Part shown: one piece after another, positions 30,508-40,913 of the stretch
Layout: each line of letters begins with the position of its first letter
Position numbering within the stretch: the first letter of the stretch is position 1
DNA from: Bacillus pseudomycoides
Lineage (GTDB): Bacteria > Bacillota > Bacilli > Bacillales > Bacillaceae_G
Assembly (NCBI RefSeq): GCF_002551005.1
Contig: NZ_NVOY01000009.1
Location: 27,958-91,957, forward strand
Direction: 5' to 3'
Length of the DNA: 64,000 bases
The notes under the pieces: model-generated
What the model was told of the DNA's origin: nothing
What the model saw: the letters and a program-made list of their open reading frames with translations, nothing else
The model's database searches: none
Translations under genes and position numbers: made by a program

Positions 30508-33500
30508 CTATTTGCTCGTAACAAGCTCTTCCCCATCATCTAAACGAACGGAAACAAGCTTGGACACACCAGACTCTTGCATCGTTACACCATATAATAC
30601 ATCAGATTCTTCCATCGTACCCTTTCGGTGCGTAATAACAATAAACTGCGTTTCATTGCTAAATCTTTTCAAATACTGCGCAAACCGAGCAACGTTCGCC
30701 TCATCTAATGCCGCTTCAACTTCATCTAGTACACAAAACGGTACAGGACGAACTTTTAAAATACCAAATAGCAACGCAATAGCAGTCAATGCTCGTTCTC
30801 CTCCAGAAAGAAGACCTAAATTTTGCAACTTTTTCCCTGGTGGTTGTGCAACAATATCAATCCCTGTATTTAATAAATCTTTCGGGTTTGTCATAACCAA
30901 GTCTGCACGCCCACCGCCAAATAACTCACTAAATACTAGCTGGAATTCTGTACGAATTGCTTGGAATGTATAAGAAAAACGCTTTTTCATTTCTTCATCC
31001 ATCTCGTCAATTACTTGATGCAGCGTTGATTTTGCCTCTTGCAAATCATCCCGTTGCTCTAATAAGAACGTATGACGCTCAGATACGCGCTCAAATTCAT
31101 CAATAGCACCTATATTGACTGTACCGAGTTCTTCAATGGATAGTTTAATTAATTTCACTTTTTTACGAGCTTCCTCGCTAGACATTGTCAGCGTATACTT
31201 TTGTTTCGCAGCTTCAAAAGAAATGGTATACGTTTCCCGCAAGTGTTGCAAGCGATTTTCTAACTCCACGTCTAAACGATTTATTTTCACTTCTTGATCT
31301 TTTAATACATCAAGCAAGTATTTATGCCTACGTTTCGCTTCTTTTACCTCTAACTCTAGATGTTCTAACCGCTCTTGTAAATCAAGACGTTGTTCACGGC
31401 GTGAGCTAATTAATTCCACAGTTTGATTTCTATCGTGTGTTTTCTTTTCAATCATACTTGTAATTTGCTCTTCGCCGCTAGAATTCGATGTCATTTCTTG
31501 TTTTAAGAATGCTAAATCTTCTTTTGTCTTTATAAGATTCTTTTTCGTTTCATCTCGTTCTTTTGTAAGGCGTTCTACTGTTTCTTTTTGGTTTGATAAT
31601 CGTTGATGCTTTTCAGCCGCTTGTACTTTTAGCTCTGTAATCTCTTTCTGAACTTTTTCCTTTGAAGAATGCTGCTCATTCTTTTGTTTTGTTAACTCTG
31701 TAATCGTCATATCGAGTTCCGTAATTTTCCCTTGCAGCTCAGTAAGCGTTTCTTCTAGCTCAGTTTTTCGTCCTTGTATCTTCGCTTGATCTTGCAAAAA
31801 TCCTTCTAGTTCTAAATCATAGATAGATAAACGCTCATTAATACGATGTTCTTCAAGCTCTAACTGATTCATTTCTTCTTTGTATTTTTGTTCGTCTACG
31901 CGCTTTTCATCAATATTTTGTCGCAGTTCTTTCAACTTCACTTCTTTTTCTTGTATTTCTTGTTTTAGCGCTTTAACGAAGTTTTCTAACTTCTCAGTCT
32001 TTCCTTCCATATCTGTCAACTTTTCATTCCACTCTTCCAATTCCCGTTGACGTCCTAATAAAGAAGAATTTGTTTGCTTCACAGCACCGCCTGTCATCGA
32101 ACCACCAGGATTCACAAGATCCCCTTCTAATGTAACAATACGATAACGGTACTGCAGCTGCTTCGCTAATTCATTTGCACCTTTTAAATCATGGGCAACT
32201 AATACTGTACCTAATAAATTTGTAATTACATTTTCATATTTATTATCGTACTGTACAAGCTCTGCAGCTATCCCTATAAATGACGAATGTTGACTTATCA
32301 TGCGAAGTTTCTCTGTATTAAGCGCTCGGCCCTTTATAACACTTTGTGGTAAAAAGGTCGCTCGGCCATGGCGGTTTTGCTTTAAAAATGTAATAGCTCG
32401 GCGTGCATGTTCTTCTGTTTGTACTACCACGTGTTGCATTGCTGCTCCAAGTGCGATTTCCATCGCTACTTCATATTTTTTCGGTACAGTAAGAAGCTCT
32501 GCAACTGCCCCTTCAATACCATGCAACTGGCTATTACGCGCCTTTAACACTTCACGGACACCTTGATAAAACCCGGAATAATCTTCCTGCATTTCTTCAA
32601 GCATTTCTTTACGAGAACGAGCTTGCTGAACATATTGATATGCTTGATACAGCTTTGTCTCATTTTCACTATATTGATCTTTACATTTTCCAAGCGCAGT
32701 TTCCGTTTGCTGCATGCTTGACAATAGATTTGTGATTTGTTCTTTTATATGTTCATATTTTTCAACGAAAGTTGATTTTTTCTGCGCAATGCCTATGCGC
32801 ATCTGCACATATTTTTCATTTTCTTTGTCAAGACGCTGATTTTTGAAATCTCGCTGTTTAAATTGTTCCTCTAACATTGAAAGTTCATTTCGATAGCTTG
32901 CCTGTTGATTTAAAAGTTCAATATAATCCCCTTTTAAATGTTCAATTTTCTCATCTAAATTTTGTTCATATGTAGATAACAATCGTTCGCTATCATGCAG
33001 TTTCTGCTCTAATTCTTTCACATGACTTGCTAATTCCATCAATTCTTCTGTTGCTTCTAGGGCACTTCCCTCATATACAGAAACCTTTTCTGTTAATTCC
33101 TGAATAGATGCTTCTAACTGCGCGCAATGTGTTGTTGCGTTGTTCTTTCTTTCTTTCAGCAGTTCACGTTGCCCTTCTAACTTTTCAAGTTCTTTACTAG
33201 AAAGAAGAAGAACTTCTTGTAAAGATTGAATAGACTCATCAATAGCTTGTACATTTCCGCGTTTTTCTTCTAAATCCGCTTCATCTTTTTGAAGATGCGT
33301 CGATACCTTCACTTCTTCATCTTTGTTATGTTTAAATTGCTCACGAAGCGCTTCCCATTTTTCATGTAATTCTTCAATTTCATACACAATTAATGCCGCT
33401 TCAACTTTTTCTAGTTCATCTTTTTTCTCAAGATAATCTTTTGCAATAGAAGCTTGTCTTTCAAGAGGTTCAATTTGTGTACTTAATTCATGAATAATAT

Positions 33501-34077
33501 CCTCTACACGATTTAAATTATCTTGCGTCTCCGCTAATTTCCCTTCCGCTTTCTTCTTGCGAATTTTATATTTCAACACACCAGCCGCTTCTTCAAAAAC
33601 ACTACGACGATCTTCTGCTTTGCTACTTAAAATTTCTTCCACTTTACCCTGACTAATAATAGAAAACGCTTCACGCCCCATACCTGAGTCCATAAATAAA
33701 TCAACGATATCTTTTAAACGACAAGACTGTTTATTAATAAGAAAATCACTATCTCCAGAACGATATACTCGTCTCGTTACACTTACTTCGTTATATTCAA
33801 TTGGTAGACGTTGATCTTCATTATTTAATGTTAATGTGACTTCTGCAATATTTAATGCTTTACGTGTATCACTGCCCGAAAAAATAATGTCTTCCATTTT
33901 CGCACCGCGAAGCGATTTTACAGATTGTTCACCAAGCACCCAACGAATTGCATCTGTAATATTACTTTTCCCACTTCCGTTTGGCCCTACCACAGACGTT
34001 ACACCTGGTACAAAGTCAATCGACACACGTTCTGCAAAAGATTTAAACCCTACTATTTCTAACCGTTTTAAAAACAC
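30508..34077 (-). CDS. smc: Chromosome partition protein Smc (condensin)
   Basis: The SMC ATPase organises and segregates the chromosome together with ScpA and ScpB. The N-terminal head has Walker A GPNGSGKSN at 31-39. Two long coiled coils flank the hinge (about residues 510-680, ending near GGSMTGGAVKQ). The C-terminal head has the ABC signature LLSGGERALTA and the Walker B FCVLDEVEAALDE. I chose the GTG at 34077: it reads MFLKRLEIVGFKSFAE, follows GGGGGAAGG, and gives 1189 residues. The open frame continues to 34101 but those residues are outside the family. It follows rnc and precedes ftsY. Confidence 0.97.
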   Translation of the reverse strand: MFLKRLEIVGFKSFAERVSIDFVPGVTSVVGPNGSGKSNITDAIRWVLGEQSVKSLRGAKMEDIIFSGSDTRKALNIAEVTLTLNNEDQRLPIEYNEVSVTRRVYRSGDSDFLINKQSCRLKDIVDLFMDSGMGREAFSIISQGKVEEILSSKAEDRRSVFEEAAGVLKYKIRKKKAEGKLAETQDNLNRVEDIIHELSTQIEPLERQASIAKDYLEKKDELEKVEAALIVYEIEELHEKWEALREQFKHNKDEEVKVSTHLQKDEADLEEKRGNVQAIDESIQSLQEVLLLSSKELEKLEGQRELLKERKNNATTHCAQLEASIQELTEKVSVYEGSALEATEELMELASHVKELEQKLHDSERLLSTYEQNLDEKIEHLKGDYIELLNQQASYRNELSMLEEQFKQRDFKNQRLDKENEKYVQMRIGIAQKKSTFVEKYEHIKEQITNLLSSMQQTETALGKCKDQYSENETKLYQAYQYVQQARSRKEMLEEMQEDYSGFYQGVREVLKARNSQLHGIEGAVAELLTVPKKYEVAMEIALGAAMQHVVVQTEEHARRAITFLKQNRHGRATFLPQSVIKGRALNTEKLRMISQHSSFIGIAAELVQYDNKYENVITNLLGTVLVAHDLKGANELAKQLQYRYRIVTLEGDLVNPGGSMTGGAVKQTNSSLLGRQRELEEWNEKLTDMEGKTEKLENFVKALKQEIQEKEVKLKELRQNIDEKRVDEQKYKEEMNQLELEEHRINERLSIYDLELEGFLQDQAKIQGRKTELEETLTELQGKITELDMTITELTKQKNEQHSSKEKVQKEITELKVQAAEKHQRLSNQKETVERLTKERDETKKNLIKTKEDLAFLKQEMTSNSSGEEQITSMIEKKTHDRNQTVELISSRREQRLDLQERLEHLELEVKEAKRRHKYLLDVLKDQEVKINRLDVELENRLQHLRETYTISFEAAKQKYTLTMSSEEARKKVKLIKLSIEELGTVNIGAIDEFERVSERHTFLLEQRDDLQEAKSTLHQVIDEMDEEMKKRFSYTFQAIRTEFQLVFSELFGGGRADLVMTNPKDLLNTGIDIVAQPPGKKLQNLGLLSGGERALTAIALLFGILKVRPVPFCVLDEVEAALDEANVARFAQYLKRFSNETQFIVITHRKGTMEESDVLYGVTMQESGVSKLVSVRLDDGEELVTSK

Positions 34078-34104
34078 GAAAGGCCTTCCCCCTTTATGCA
34101 CAAG

Positions 34105-34131
34105 GAATCCCCCTAAAGTTAAGGGGGATTC
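34105..34131 (-). terminator. Hairpin between rnc and smc
   Basis: GAATCCCCCT and AGGGGGATTC form a perfect 10-bp GC-rich stem with a 7-base loop. It begins two bases after the rnc stop. No U run follows on the minus strand, so it may be an RNA-processing or stabilising structure rather than a terminator. RNase III, encoded just upstream, cleaves double-stranded RNA, but the stem is short for that enzyme. Confidence 0.6.
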
Positions 34132-34132
34132 G

Positions 34133-34870
34133 CTATAAGTGCTCTTTTAATTTTTCTAACGCTTCTTGGGCAGCATGCTGTTCTGCCTCTTTCTTAGACT
34201 TCCCACTTCCAAGACCTAATGATTCGCCATTTAGTGTAACGCGCGATACAAATTCTCGGTTATGAGCCGGTCCTTTTTCTTGCAGAATTTGATACTCTAT
34301 ATTCCCGCTACCATCACGCTGAATTAACTCTTGTAGTTGACTTTTAAAATCCATCACATGAGAAAAAGCACCTTCATTAATTTTTGGATAAACAACTGTT
34401 TTTAAAAATCCCCATACCTTTTCCAAACCTTGGTCGAGGTAAAGTGCGCCAACAAACGCTTCAAAGACATCCGCTAATAATGCTGGACGTTCACGCCCTC
34501 CTGTCATTTCTTCTCCCTTTCCTAAAAGGACAAGATTGCCAAATGATAGCTCATTTGCAAAGCGAACGAGAGAAGGTTCACATACAATAGCAGCGCGAAG
34601 TTTTGTTAATTCGCCCTCACTCATTGTCGGATATTTTTGAAACAAGTATTGCGAAACTGTCAGTTCTAATACCGCATCTCCAAGAAATTCAAGACGCTCG
34701 TTATCTTCATGTGGCTTTTTTCGATGCTCATTCACATACGATGAATGCGTAAATGCTTGGATCAACAACTTTTCATTTGTAAATGTAATACCTATTTTCT
34801 CTTGAAACTTTTTAAAAGCCTCTCGATATTTAGTTTCATGCTTCTTATCTCTATACTTTCTGTACGGCAT
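34133..34870 (-). CDS. rnc: Ribonuclease III
   Basis: A double-strand-specific endoribonuclease for rRNA processing and mRNA control; in B. subtilis it also protects against toxin mRNAs. The catalytic signature [14 protein letters not shown] (containing the metal-binding Glu and Asp) is near residue 63-76. The C-terminal double-stranded RNA-binding domain ends with [21 protein letters not shown] (conserved basic and helix residues). The ATG at 34870 follows GGAGGG by 5 bases, giving 245 residues. It follows acpP with a hairpin between. Confidence 0.96.
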   Translation of the reverse strand: MPYRKYRDKKHETKYREAFKKFQEKIGITFTNEKLLIQAFTHSSYVNEHRKKPHEDNERLEFLGDAVLELTVSQYLFQKYPTMSEGELTKLRAAIVCEPSLVRFANELSFGNLVLLGKGEEMTGGRERPALLADVFEAFVGALYLDQGLEKVWGFLKTVVYPKINEGAFSHVMDFKSQLQELIQRDGSGNIEYQILQEKGPAHNREFVSRVTLNGESLGLGSGKSKKEAEQHAAQEALEKLKEHL

Positions 34871-34896
34871 AGGTCCCTCCAGGTATATATGCTGAG

Positions 34897-34922
34897 AAAG
34901 CCCCGTATATAAACGGGACTTT
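34897..34922 (-). terminator. Terminator-like hairpin after acpP
   Basis: On the minus strand AAAGTCCCGT and ACGGGGCTTT pair around a short AT-rich loop and are followed by TCTC. It lies 8 bases past the acpP stop, and can lower rnc expression relative to the very abundant ACP. Confidence 0.72.
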
Positions 34923-34930
34923 ATCAAGCA

Positions 34931-35164
34931 TTATAGATGACTCTCTATGTAAGTCACAGCATCGCCAACAGTAGCAATCTTTTCTGCTTCCTCATCAGAA
35001 ATTTCCATTTCAAACTCATCTTCTAATTGCATTACAAGTTCTACTACATCTAAGGAATCAGCACCTAAATCTTCTTTAAAGTTCGCAGCTGGTGTTACCT
35101 CTGTTTCGTCTACTCCTAGACGATCTACGATGATTTTCGTTACACGCTCTAAAACGTCTGCCAT
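34931..35164 (-). CDS. acpP: Acyl carrier protein
   Basis: The carrier of growing acyl chains in fatty-acid synthesis and phospholipid assembly. The 77 residues include the phosphopantetheine attachment serine at position 37 in [10 protein letters not shown], with the acidic helix II and III typical of ACP. The ATG at 35164 follows AAGGAGGTGA by 6 bases; an upstream ATG in frame (35170) abuts that site and is unlikely. It has its own promoter inside the fapR-plsX-fabD-fabG operon, consistent with its high demand. Confidence 0.97.
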   Translation of the reverse strand: MADVLERVTKIIVDRLGVDETEVTPAANFKEDLGADSLDVVELVMQLEDEFEMEISDEEAEKIATVGDAVTYIESHL

Positions 35165-35246
35165 ATTCATTCACCTCCTTTAAAAAGTATAGACAAACAA
35201 TTACTGTTTTTAAATCATCCGCTCTCCTCAAGACATCATATTTAAT

Positions 35247-35274
35247 ATTGTACAGAAAAACGAGATGAAATCAA
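35247..35274 (-). promoter_or_regulatory. Promoter of acpP
   Basis: On the minus strand TTGATT (35269-35274), a 16-base spacer and TACAAT (35247-35252) with a TG just before the hexamer. It lies just after the fabG stop. Confidence 0.6.
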
Positions 35275-35296
35275 CCTATTTCTATAGTTTCTTCCC

Positions 35297-36040
35297 TTAC
35301 ATCACCATGCCGCCGTCAACATGAAGTGTTTGTCCAGTAATATAACGACTCGCATCTGATGCTAAAAAGGCAACTGCATTTGAAATATCTTCAGCTTCTC
35401 CAAATTTTGCAATTGGAATTAACTTTAGCATTTCGTTCTTTACATCTTCCGCCAATATATCTGTCATATCTGTTACGATAAATCCAGGAGCGATCGCATT
35501 TACTGTAATATTACGACTTGCTAGCTCTTTTGCTGAAGTTTTTGTTAATCCAATTACACCAGCTTTTGCTGCAACGTAGTTTGCTTGTCCTGGATTTCCA
35601 GTAACACCGACAACGGAAGCGATATTAATAATGCGTCCATGACGTTGACGCATCATATAACGAGATACAGCCTTTGTACATAAAAAGACACCTTTTAAGT
35701 TTGTATTAATAACCGCGTCCCATTCTTCCTCTTTCATACGCATTAACAAATTATCTTTCGTAATGCCAGCGTTATTTACAAGAATGTCAATTTGACCAAA
35801 TGTATCAACAGTTTGTTTTATCATGTCAGCTACTTCTTCGCTACTTGCAACATTTGCTTTTACTGCAATTGCTTCTGAACCTAAATTTTTAATCTCATCA
35901 ACAACTTCATTTGCTTTCAATTCGTTTCCTGCGTAGTTTACAACCACTTTTGCACCTTGTTTTGCCAAATCTATTGCAATTGCACGGCCAATTCCGCGAG
36001 ATGCTCCCGTTACTAACGCAACTTTGTCTTTTAATAACAT
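35297..36040 (-). CDS. fabG: 3-oxoacyl-[acyl-carrier-protein] reductase
   Basis: An NADPH-dependent reductase that performs the first reduction in each fatty-acid elongation round. It is a short-chain dehydrogenase with the cofactor motif TGASRGIG at 11-18 and the catalytic triad Ser142, Tyr155 and Lys159 (ANYVAAKAG). The length is 247 residues. The start overlaps the fabD stop as TAATG, a sign of translational coupling. It is preceded by fabD and followed by acpP, the FapR-controlled operon order of B. subtilis. Confidence 0.96.
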   Translation of the reverse strand: MLLKDKVALVTGASRGIGRAIAIDLAKQGAKVVVNYAGNELKANEVVDEIKNLGSEAIAVKANVASSEEVADMIKQTVDTFGQIDILVNNAGITKDNLLMRMKEEEWDAVINTNLKGVFLCTKAVSRYMMRQRHGRIINIASVVGVTGNPGQANYVAAKAGVIGLTKTSAKELASRNITVNAIAPGFIVTDMTDILAEDVKNEMLKLIPIAKFGEAEDISNAVAFLASDASRYITGQTLHVDGGMVM

Positions 36041-36984
36041 TAGCCTTCTCCTCTCAGTTTCGAAATGGTATCTTTCATTGTCTCCTCATCGTATATCGCA
36101 TATACTTTCACAGACGGAGCGATTGATTTCATAAGACCAGCTAAAACTTTTCCAGGCCCAATTTCAATAAATGTATCTACACCAAGCTCTACCATACGTT
36201 CAATGGATGGGTACCATAATACAGGGGAATAGAGTTGCTCAATTAATTTTTCTTGGATGTCTTCTTTACGCGTAATACAATCTGCTGTTACATTTGCAAC
36301 TACCGGAATTTTTGCATCTTCAATCTTAATTTCATTTAGCACGCCTCGAAACCTCTCAGCCGCTGGTTTCATAAGTGATGAATGAAATGGACCGCTAACA
36401 CGTAGTGGAACTGCACGCTTTGCACCGTTTTCTTTCGCTCTTTCTGAAGCCAATTCTACACCTTGCTTTGTACCAGAAATTACGATTTGCTTTGCGCTAT
36501 TCATATTCGCAACTTGAACAGGATAACCTTCATTTGTCACTTCCTCAGTTACCTGCTTTAACATATCAGGATCTGCTCCCAAAATAGCTGCCATGGCACC
36601 TTCGCCATTTGGCACAGCCTCTTCCATGTATTCGCCACGTTTTCTAACAGCATATACACCATCTTCAAATGATAGAGCACCTGCTGCTACTAGCGCACTA
36701 TATTCACCTAAACTATGTCCTGCAACATAATCAGGTGTAATATCGTACTGCTCCAATACCTTTAAAATTGCAATACTTGTCGTTACCAATGCCGGTTGTG
36801 CATTGGTCGTTAATGTCAATGCTTCTTGAGGTCCTTCAAAAATAAGCGATGAAAGAGAATCCTTTAAAATTTCATCAGCTTGACGAAATACTTTTGTAGC
36901 CTCTTCATAACTTGCTGCTAATTGACTTCCCATTCCAACTGCTTGTGAACCTTGTCCTGGAAAAAGAAATGCCAGTTTTCCCAT
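36040..36984 (-). CDS. fabD: Malonyl-CoA:ACP transacylase
   Basis: It loads malonyl groups onto ACP for fatty-acid chain extension. The nucleophile Ser91 lies in [10 protein letters not shown]; Arg116 contacts the carboxylate and His201 ([11 protein letters not shown]) is the base. The first residues show FLFPGQGSQ, the family start motif. The length is 314 residues. It starts 15 bases after plsX and is coupled to fabG. Confidence 0.97.
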   Translation of the reverse strand: MGKLAFLFPGQGSQAVGMGSQLAASYEEATKVFRQADEILKDSLSSLIFEGPQEALTLTTNAQPALVTTSIAILKVLEQYDITPDYVAGHSLGEYSALVAAGALSFEDGVYAVRKRGEYMEEAVPNGEGAMAAILGADPDMLKQVTEEVTNEGYPVQVANMNSAKQIVISGTKQGVELASERAKENGAKRAVPLRVSGPFHSSLMKPAAERFRGVLNEIKIEDAKIPVVANVTADCITRKEDIQEKLIEQLYSPVLWYPSIERMVELGVDTFIEIGPGKVLAGLMKSIAPSVKVYAIYDEETMKDTISKLRGEG

Positions 36985-36999
36985 TTCAAACCCTCCTCA

Positions 37000-37992
37000 T
37001 TATTGAAGCGGTTCTTCCTCCATTACACTCTGAATAGTAGGAATAACTTCCTTTGCTACCATTTCCCGAGTTTGACGAATCGCACTAAAAATTGATTGAT
37101 CATTTGAAGAACCATGCGCTTTGATGACAGGAGCTTTCAATCCAAATAAAGCCGCTCCTCCATACTCTGAATAATCCATTTTATCTTTTAATACCATTAA
37201 TTTTGGTTTTAATACCGCTGCCGCTAGTTTGCTTGTAAATGAACTCATTAATTGCTCTTTCAGCATTGAGAATAAAGATATTGCAGTTCCCTCTAACGTT
37301 TTAAGAGCAATATTTCCTGTAAATCCGTCACAAACAACCACGTCAGCTACACCTTGCAATAAGTCTCGTGATTCTACATTTCCAACAAAGTTAAGCGGCG
37401 CATCTTTTAGCATTGCAAAGACTTGTTTAGAAAGCTCGTTTCCTTTTCCGTCCTCAGTTCCAACATTCAAAAGACCTACGCGAGGATTAGAAATCCCTCT
37501 TACTTTCTCCGCATATACAGATCCCATTACAGCATATTGGTATAAATGAATTGCTTTCGCATCGACATTTGCGCCAACATCTAGCATAACAAAGCCTTTC
37601 CCATCTACTGTTGGCATCGTCGGAGAAAGAGCAGGGCGCTCTATCCCTTCTATACGTCCTACTACAAACAATCCAGCTGCCATAAGAGCCCCTGTATTCC
37701 CAGCTGAAATACAAGCATCGGCTACACCTTCTTTTACTTGCTGCGCAGCAAGTACCATGGAAGCTTGTTTTTTCCGACGCACTGCTCGTACCGGCTCATC
37801 TGTCCCTTCAATTACTTCATCTGTGTGCAGCACTGTAATACGCCCTTCGCTTGTTAAATATTTGCGAATTTCATCTTCTTTTCCAACTAAAGTAATATGT
37901 AAATCTGAATATTCCTTAATTGCTTTCATTGCTCCAAGTACGACAGATTTCGGCGCATGATCGCCACCCATTGCATCTATTGCGATTCTCAT
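37000..37992 (-). CDS. plsX: Phosphate acyltransferase PlsX
   Basis: It converts acyl-ACP to acyl-phosphate, which PlsY uses to acylate glycerol-3-phosphate; it is the link between fatty-acid and phospholipid synthesis. The family features are [15 protein letters not shown] at the start, [12 protein letters not shown], and [17 protein letters not shown]. It has 330 residues. The start overlaps the fapR stop by four bases (ATGA). It is a known FapR target in B. subtilis. Confidence 0.97.
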   Translation of the reverse strand: MRIAIDAMGGDHAPKSVVLGAMKAIKEYSDLHITLVGKEDEIRKYLTSEGRITVLHTDEVIEGTDEPVRAVRRKKQASMVLAAQQVKEGVADACISAGNTGALMAAGLFVVGRIEGIERPALSPTMPTVDGKGFVMLDVGANVDAKAIHLYQYAVMGSVYAEKVRGISNPRVGLLNVGTEDGKGNELSKQVFAMLKDAPLNFVGNVESRDLLQGVADVVVCDGFTGNIALKTLEGTAISLFSMLKEQLMSSFTSKLAAAVLKPKLMVLKDKMDYSEYGGAALFGLKAPVIKAHGSSNDQSIFSAIRQTREMVAKEVIPTIQSVMEEEPLQ

Positions 37993-38579
37993 AAGTTGTT
38001 ACCTTCCTCACTATAGTTACTAGATCGATACATTTCAAAAGTGCCAGCAAAAACAAGTTCATCTCCAACAAAACTTTGCACTTTGACAACCGTCCGTCCT
38101 TTATCATTCTCTACATCTTCAACACGCGCTTTTGCAACAACACGCTCTCCTAATTTTACAGGACGAATATATCGAATGGTAGACTTCGCAGTTAAAGCTA
38201 ATTCTTCATCAATAACCGCAACAGCTAATGAGTTTGCTTGCGCAAATAAATGATGCCCACGAGCAATTTGATTACGTTTAAAGACATGTTCTACTTTCAC
38301 TTCAAAAATAGAAATCGCATGTCTATCTAATTCTATATCAATAATTTCTCCTACCACTTCATCAAGTGGTAAAGATTTTACATCTTCTTCATGTTGTTTC
38401 GTTGCCACATGTTTTATTCGTTCTCGTAATTCTGGAATCGAAAGTTCCATTCGATCGAGACGAATTGTTTGAATACTCACTTGAAATTGTTCAGCTAATT
38501 CTTCATCCGTAATAAACGGATTTACTTCTATTGTTTGTTGTAACAACTCTTGTCTTTCTTTTTTCCTTCTCTTTTTCAT
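37989..38579 (-). CDS. fapR: Transcription factor FapR (fatty acid and phospholipid repressor)
   Basis: FapR represses fatty-acid and phospholipid genes and is relieved by malonyl-CoA. The N-terminal DeoR-type HTH, around residues 23-45 ([20 protein letters not shown]), precedes a linker helix and a hot-dog-fold effector domain (from about 80 to the end). The ATG at 38579 gives 196 residues and starts with [10 protein letters not shown]; the frame is open to 38648 but there it would run over its own promoter and operator. A FapR operator overlaps its transcription start, so it is autorepressed. It leads the plsX-fabD-fabG operon. Confidence 0.97.
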   Translation of the reverse strand: MKKRRKKERQELLQQTIEVNPFITDEELAEQFQVSIQTIRLDRMELSIPELRERIKHVATKQHEEDVKSLPLDEVVGEIIDIELDRHAISIFEVKVEHVFKRNQIARGHHLFAQANSLAVAVIDEELALTAKSTIRYIRPVKLGERVVAKARVEDVENDKGRTVVKVQSFVGDELVFAGTFEMYRSSNYSEEGNNL

Positions 38580-38592
38580 TCCGCACCATCCA

Positions 38593-38612
38593 TTTTTATG
38601 ACTAGGTACTAA
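38593..38612 (-). promoter_or_regulatory. FapR operator
   Basis: The minus-strand sequence TTAGTACCTAGTCATAAA matches the palindromic FapR box (TTAGTACCTAGTCTTAA-like, cited from memory of the B. subtilis regulon). It overlaps the predicted transcription start, immediately downstream of the -10 box, so bound FapR would block initiation. Confidence 0.88.
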
Positions 38613-38616
38613 CAGT

Positions 38617-38645
38617 AGTATATAAGCATTAAATACAGAATGCAA
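38617..38645 (-). promoter_or_regulatory. fapR promoter
   Basis: On the minus strand TTGCAT (38640-38645), a 17-base spacer and TATACT (38617-38622). The operator begins four bases downstream. This is the main start for the fapR-plsX-fabD-fabG transcript. Confidence 0.8.
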
Positions 38646-38666
38646 CATTTTTTTACTTCTTGCGCT

Positions 38667-40715
38667 TTAATCCAGCTTTTCTCCTTGAAAAACACCTGAT
38701 TTTTCTAAATACCTTCGCAGCATTTCATACTGTTCGCTTTGCCAAAAAGCAGTCGAATCAACAAGTAGCGCAGCGTCTTGCCTTGCTGTTTCTAACGCTC
38801 GATAATCATGTACCATATCAGCTAATTTAAATTCAGGTAAACCACTTTGCTTACTCCCAAAGAAATCCCCAGGACCACGCAATTCTAAATCTTTTTCCGA
38901 TAGGACAAATCCATCATTTGTCTCTGTCATAATACGCATGCGTTCTTTTCCTGTTTCCGATTTCGGATCAGCAATTAAAATACAATAAGATTGTTCACTT
39001 CCACGTCCCACACGACCACGAAGTTGGTGAAGTTGTGATAACCCAAAACGTTCTGCATCATAAATAACCATCGTTGTTGCATTCGGTACGTTCACACCAA
39101 CTTCTACAACCGTTGTCGAAATAAGAATTTGTACTTTATTTTCACTAAACTGATGCATTACTTCATCTTTCTCCTGAGAAGAAAGGCGGCCATGCATCAG
39201 ACCAACTTGAAATTTCCCTTGATAATGATGAGTCAACATACTATGCAAATCAATTGCATTTTGCACATCCAGTTTCTCTGATTCTTCAATTAATGGACAA
39301 ATGACATACGCTTGTCGTCCTTTTTTTACTTCTTTCTCTACAAATCCAAGAACACGTTCAAACATATCATGTTTCGCCCAGTATGTTTCAATGACTTTAC
39401 GACCTGCCGGCATCTCATCAATAATGGATACATCCATTTCACCAAACGCAGTAATTGCTAATGTACGAGGAATTGGTGTTGCTGTCATAAATAAAACATC
39501 TGGACTTTCACCTTTTTCTCTTAACACACGACGCTGCGCTACACCGAAGCGATGTTGTTCATCCGTAATTACAAGCCCAAGCCTGTGAAATATGACTTCA
39601 TTTTGAATTAAAGCATGCGTTCCAACGAGAATATCGATTTCTCCTTGTTCTAGTCTAGCTAGTATCTCGCGGCGACGCGCTCCCTTTACAGAGCTTGTTA
39701 ATAATTCAATGTTCATATTAAAATGAGAAAATATAGATACTAAAGATTGATAGTGCTGCTCTGCTAAAATTTCTGTCGGTACCATTAATGCCCCTTGATA
39801 TCCAGCTAATTTGGCAGCATACAAAGCAATTGCAGCCACTACCGTTTTCCCAGAACCTACATCACCTTGTAGTAAACGATTCATTCGATACGGGGACTGC
39901 AAATCTTTCATAATTTCTGTAACAACGCGTTGCTGCGCATTCGTTAACGGAAAAGGAAGAGCTCCAATAAACTCTTCTAATTGTTTAAGAGATATATCTT
40001 TTTTTGTTCCCTTCGAACTTTCTCGCTCCATTTTGCGAAGTGCTTGCATCTTCAATTGGAACAAGAAAAACTCTTCATATACGAAACGGCGACGCGCCTG
40101 TTTCATATCTTCTTGTCCACTAGGAAAATGTAAGGCATATAGTGCTTCATAACGAGATAATAACTTATAACGTGATAACAACCCTTCTGGTAACACTTCT
40201 TTCACAAAAGAACCATACTCTTTAAACGCCCCTGCAATAAAGCGACGCATTTGTTTTACCGTCAATTTCCCTTTAACTGAATATACTGGTTCTACTTCTT
40301 GTTGACGAACAACCGGCCCAAAGTGAAGTTCAGATACCGAAATCATTTGACGATGTTGATCCCATTTTCCGGATATCGTTACCGTTTCATCAATATTTAA
40401 TTTCTGCTTATAGTAGGGTCTGTTAAAGCAAACAGCTGTAATTAAATAACGCCCAACAAGAACACGTACAGTAAGACGAGATTTCTTTTTTCCATAATAT
40501 TGCAGTAGAGGTTCACTATGTACTTTCCCTTCCACAGTTACTCGTTCTTCATGTTTAACTTCAGCCAAATCTTTCATCGCATAGTCTTCATAACGATACG
40601 GAAAATGCTCTAGTAAATCAGAAACCGCAAAAATCCCCATCTCATTTAGTAATACAGCTGTTTCTTCTCCAATCCCTTTCACATCCGTAATTGGAATTTG
40701 CACCACTTCATTCAA
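38667..40715 (-). CDS. recG: ATP-dependent DNA helicase RecG
   Basis: A branch-migration helicase acting on stalled forks and recombination intermediates. The N-terminal wedge (OB-fold) domain spans about 1-250, followed by helicase motif I GDVGSGKT, the DExH box as DEQHRFG, motif III TATPIPRT, and the C-terminal motif VI QLRGRVGRG. The start is uncertain: a TTG at 40715, preceded by GGGG, reads MNEVVQIPITDVKG and gives 682 residues, while a GTG at 40724 is in frame. A palindromic leader lies upstream. It follows the fakA gap and precedes fapR. Confidence 0.94.
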   Translation of the reverse strand: MNEVVQIPITDVKGIGEETAVLLNEMGIFAVSDLLEHFPYRYEDYAMKDLAEVKHEERVTVEGKVHSEPLLQYYGKKKSRLTVRVLVGRYLITAVCFNRPYYKQKLNIDETVTISGKWDQHRQMISVSELHFGPVVRQQEVEPVYSVKGKLTVKQMRRFIAGAFKEYGSFVKEVLPEGLLSRYKLLSRYEALYALHFPSGQEDMKQARRRFVYEEFFLFQLKMQALRKMERESSKGTKKDISLKQLEEFIGALPFPLTNAQQRVVTEIMKDLQSPYRMNRLLQGDVGSGKTVVAAIALYAAKLAGYQGALMVPTEILAEQHYQSLVSIFSHFNMNIELLTSSVKGARRREILARLEQGEIDILVGTHALIQNEVIFHRLGLVITDEQHRFGVAQRRVLREKGESPDVLFMTATPIPRTLAITAFGEMDVSIIDEMPAGRKVIETYWAKHDMFERVLGFVEKEVKKGRQAYVICPLIEESEKLDVQNAIDLHSMLTHHYQGKFQVGLMHGRLSSQEKDEVMHQFSENKVQILISTTVVEVGVNVPNATTMVIYDAERFGLSQLHQLRGRVGRGSEQSYCILIADPKSETGKERMRIMTETNDGFVLSEKDLELRGPGDFFGSKQSGLPEFKLADMVHDYRALETARQDAALLVDSTAFWQSEQYEMLRRYLEKSGVFQGEKLD

Positions 40716-40735
40716 GATCTTCACGCCCCGTCAAA

Positions 40736-40860
40736 TCTTATTCCTAACCTTTCATATATAACACACATCTTCTGTACTTGTAGGTTATATCTCAACAATG
40801 GATTACGTATTTCTGTTTTCACGTTGAATACGCAATCACTACCTCTCCTATTCTACCATA
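40736..40860 (-). other. recG leader with two inverted repeats
   Basis: Upstream of recG are two possible stems: ATTGCGTATT pairing with AATACGTAAT with one wobble, and TAACCT pairing with AGGTTA about 40 bases later. There is no coding signal. Function unknown. Confidence 0.4.
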
Positions 40861-40913
40861 GCACCAAGAAAGCAGAGTAGTCATTTCACCTTTCCCTAAT
40901 CTTACATACATTC

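Noticed and set aside
30512-30973. Plus-strand open frame opposite the smc 3' end
   Set aside because: Antisense to the conserved Smc ATPase head; no ribosome-binding site or family features.
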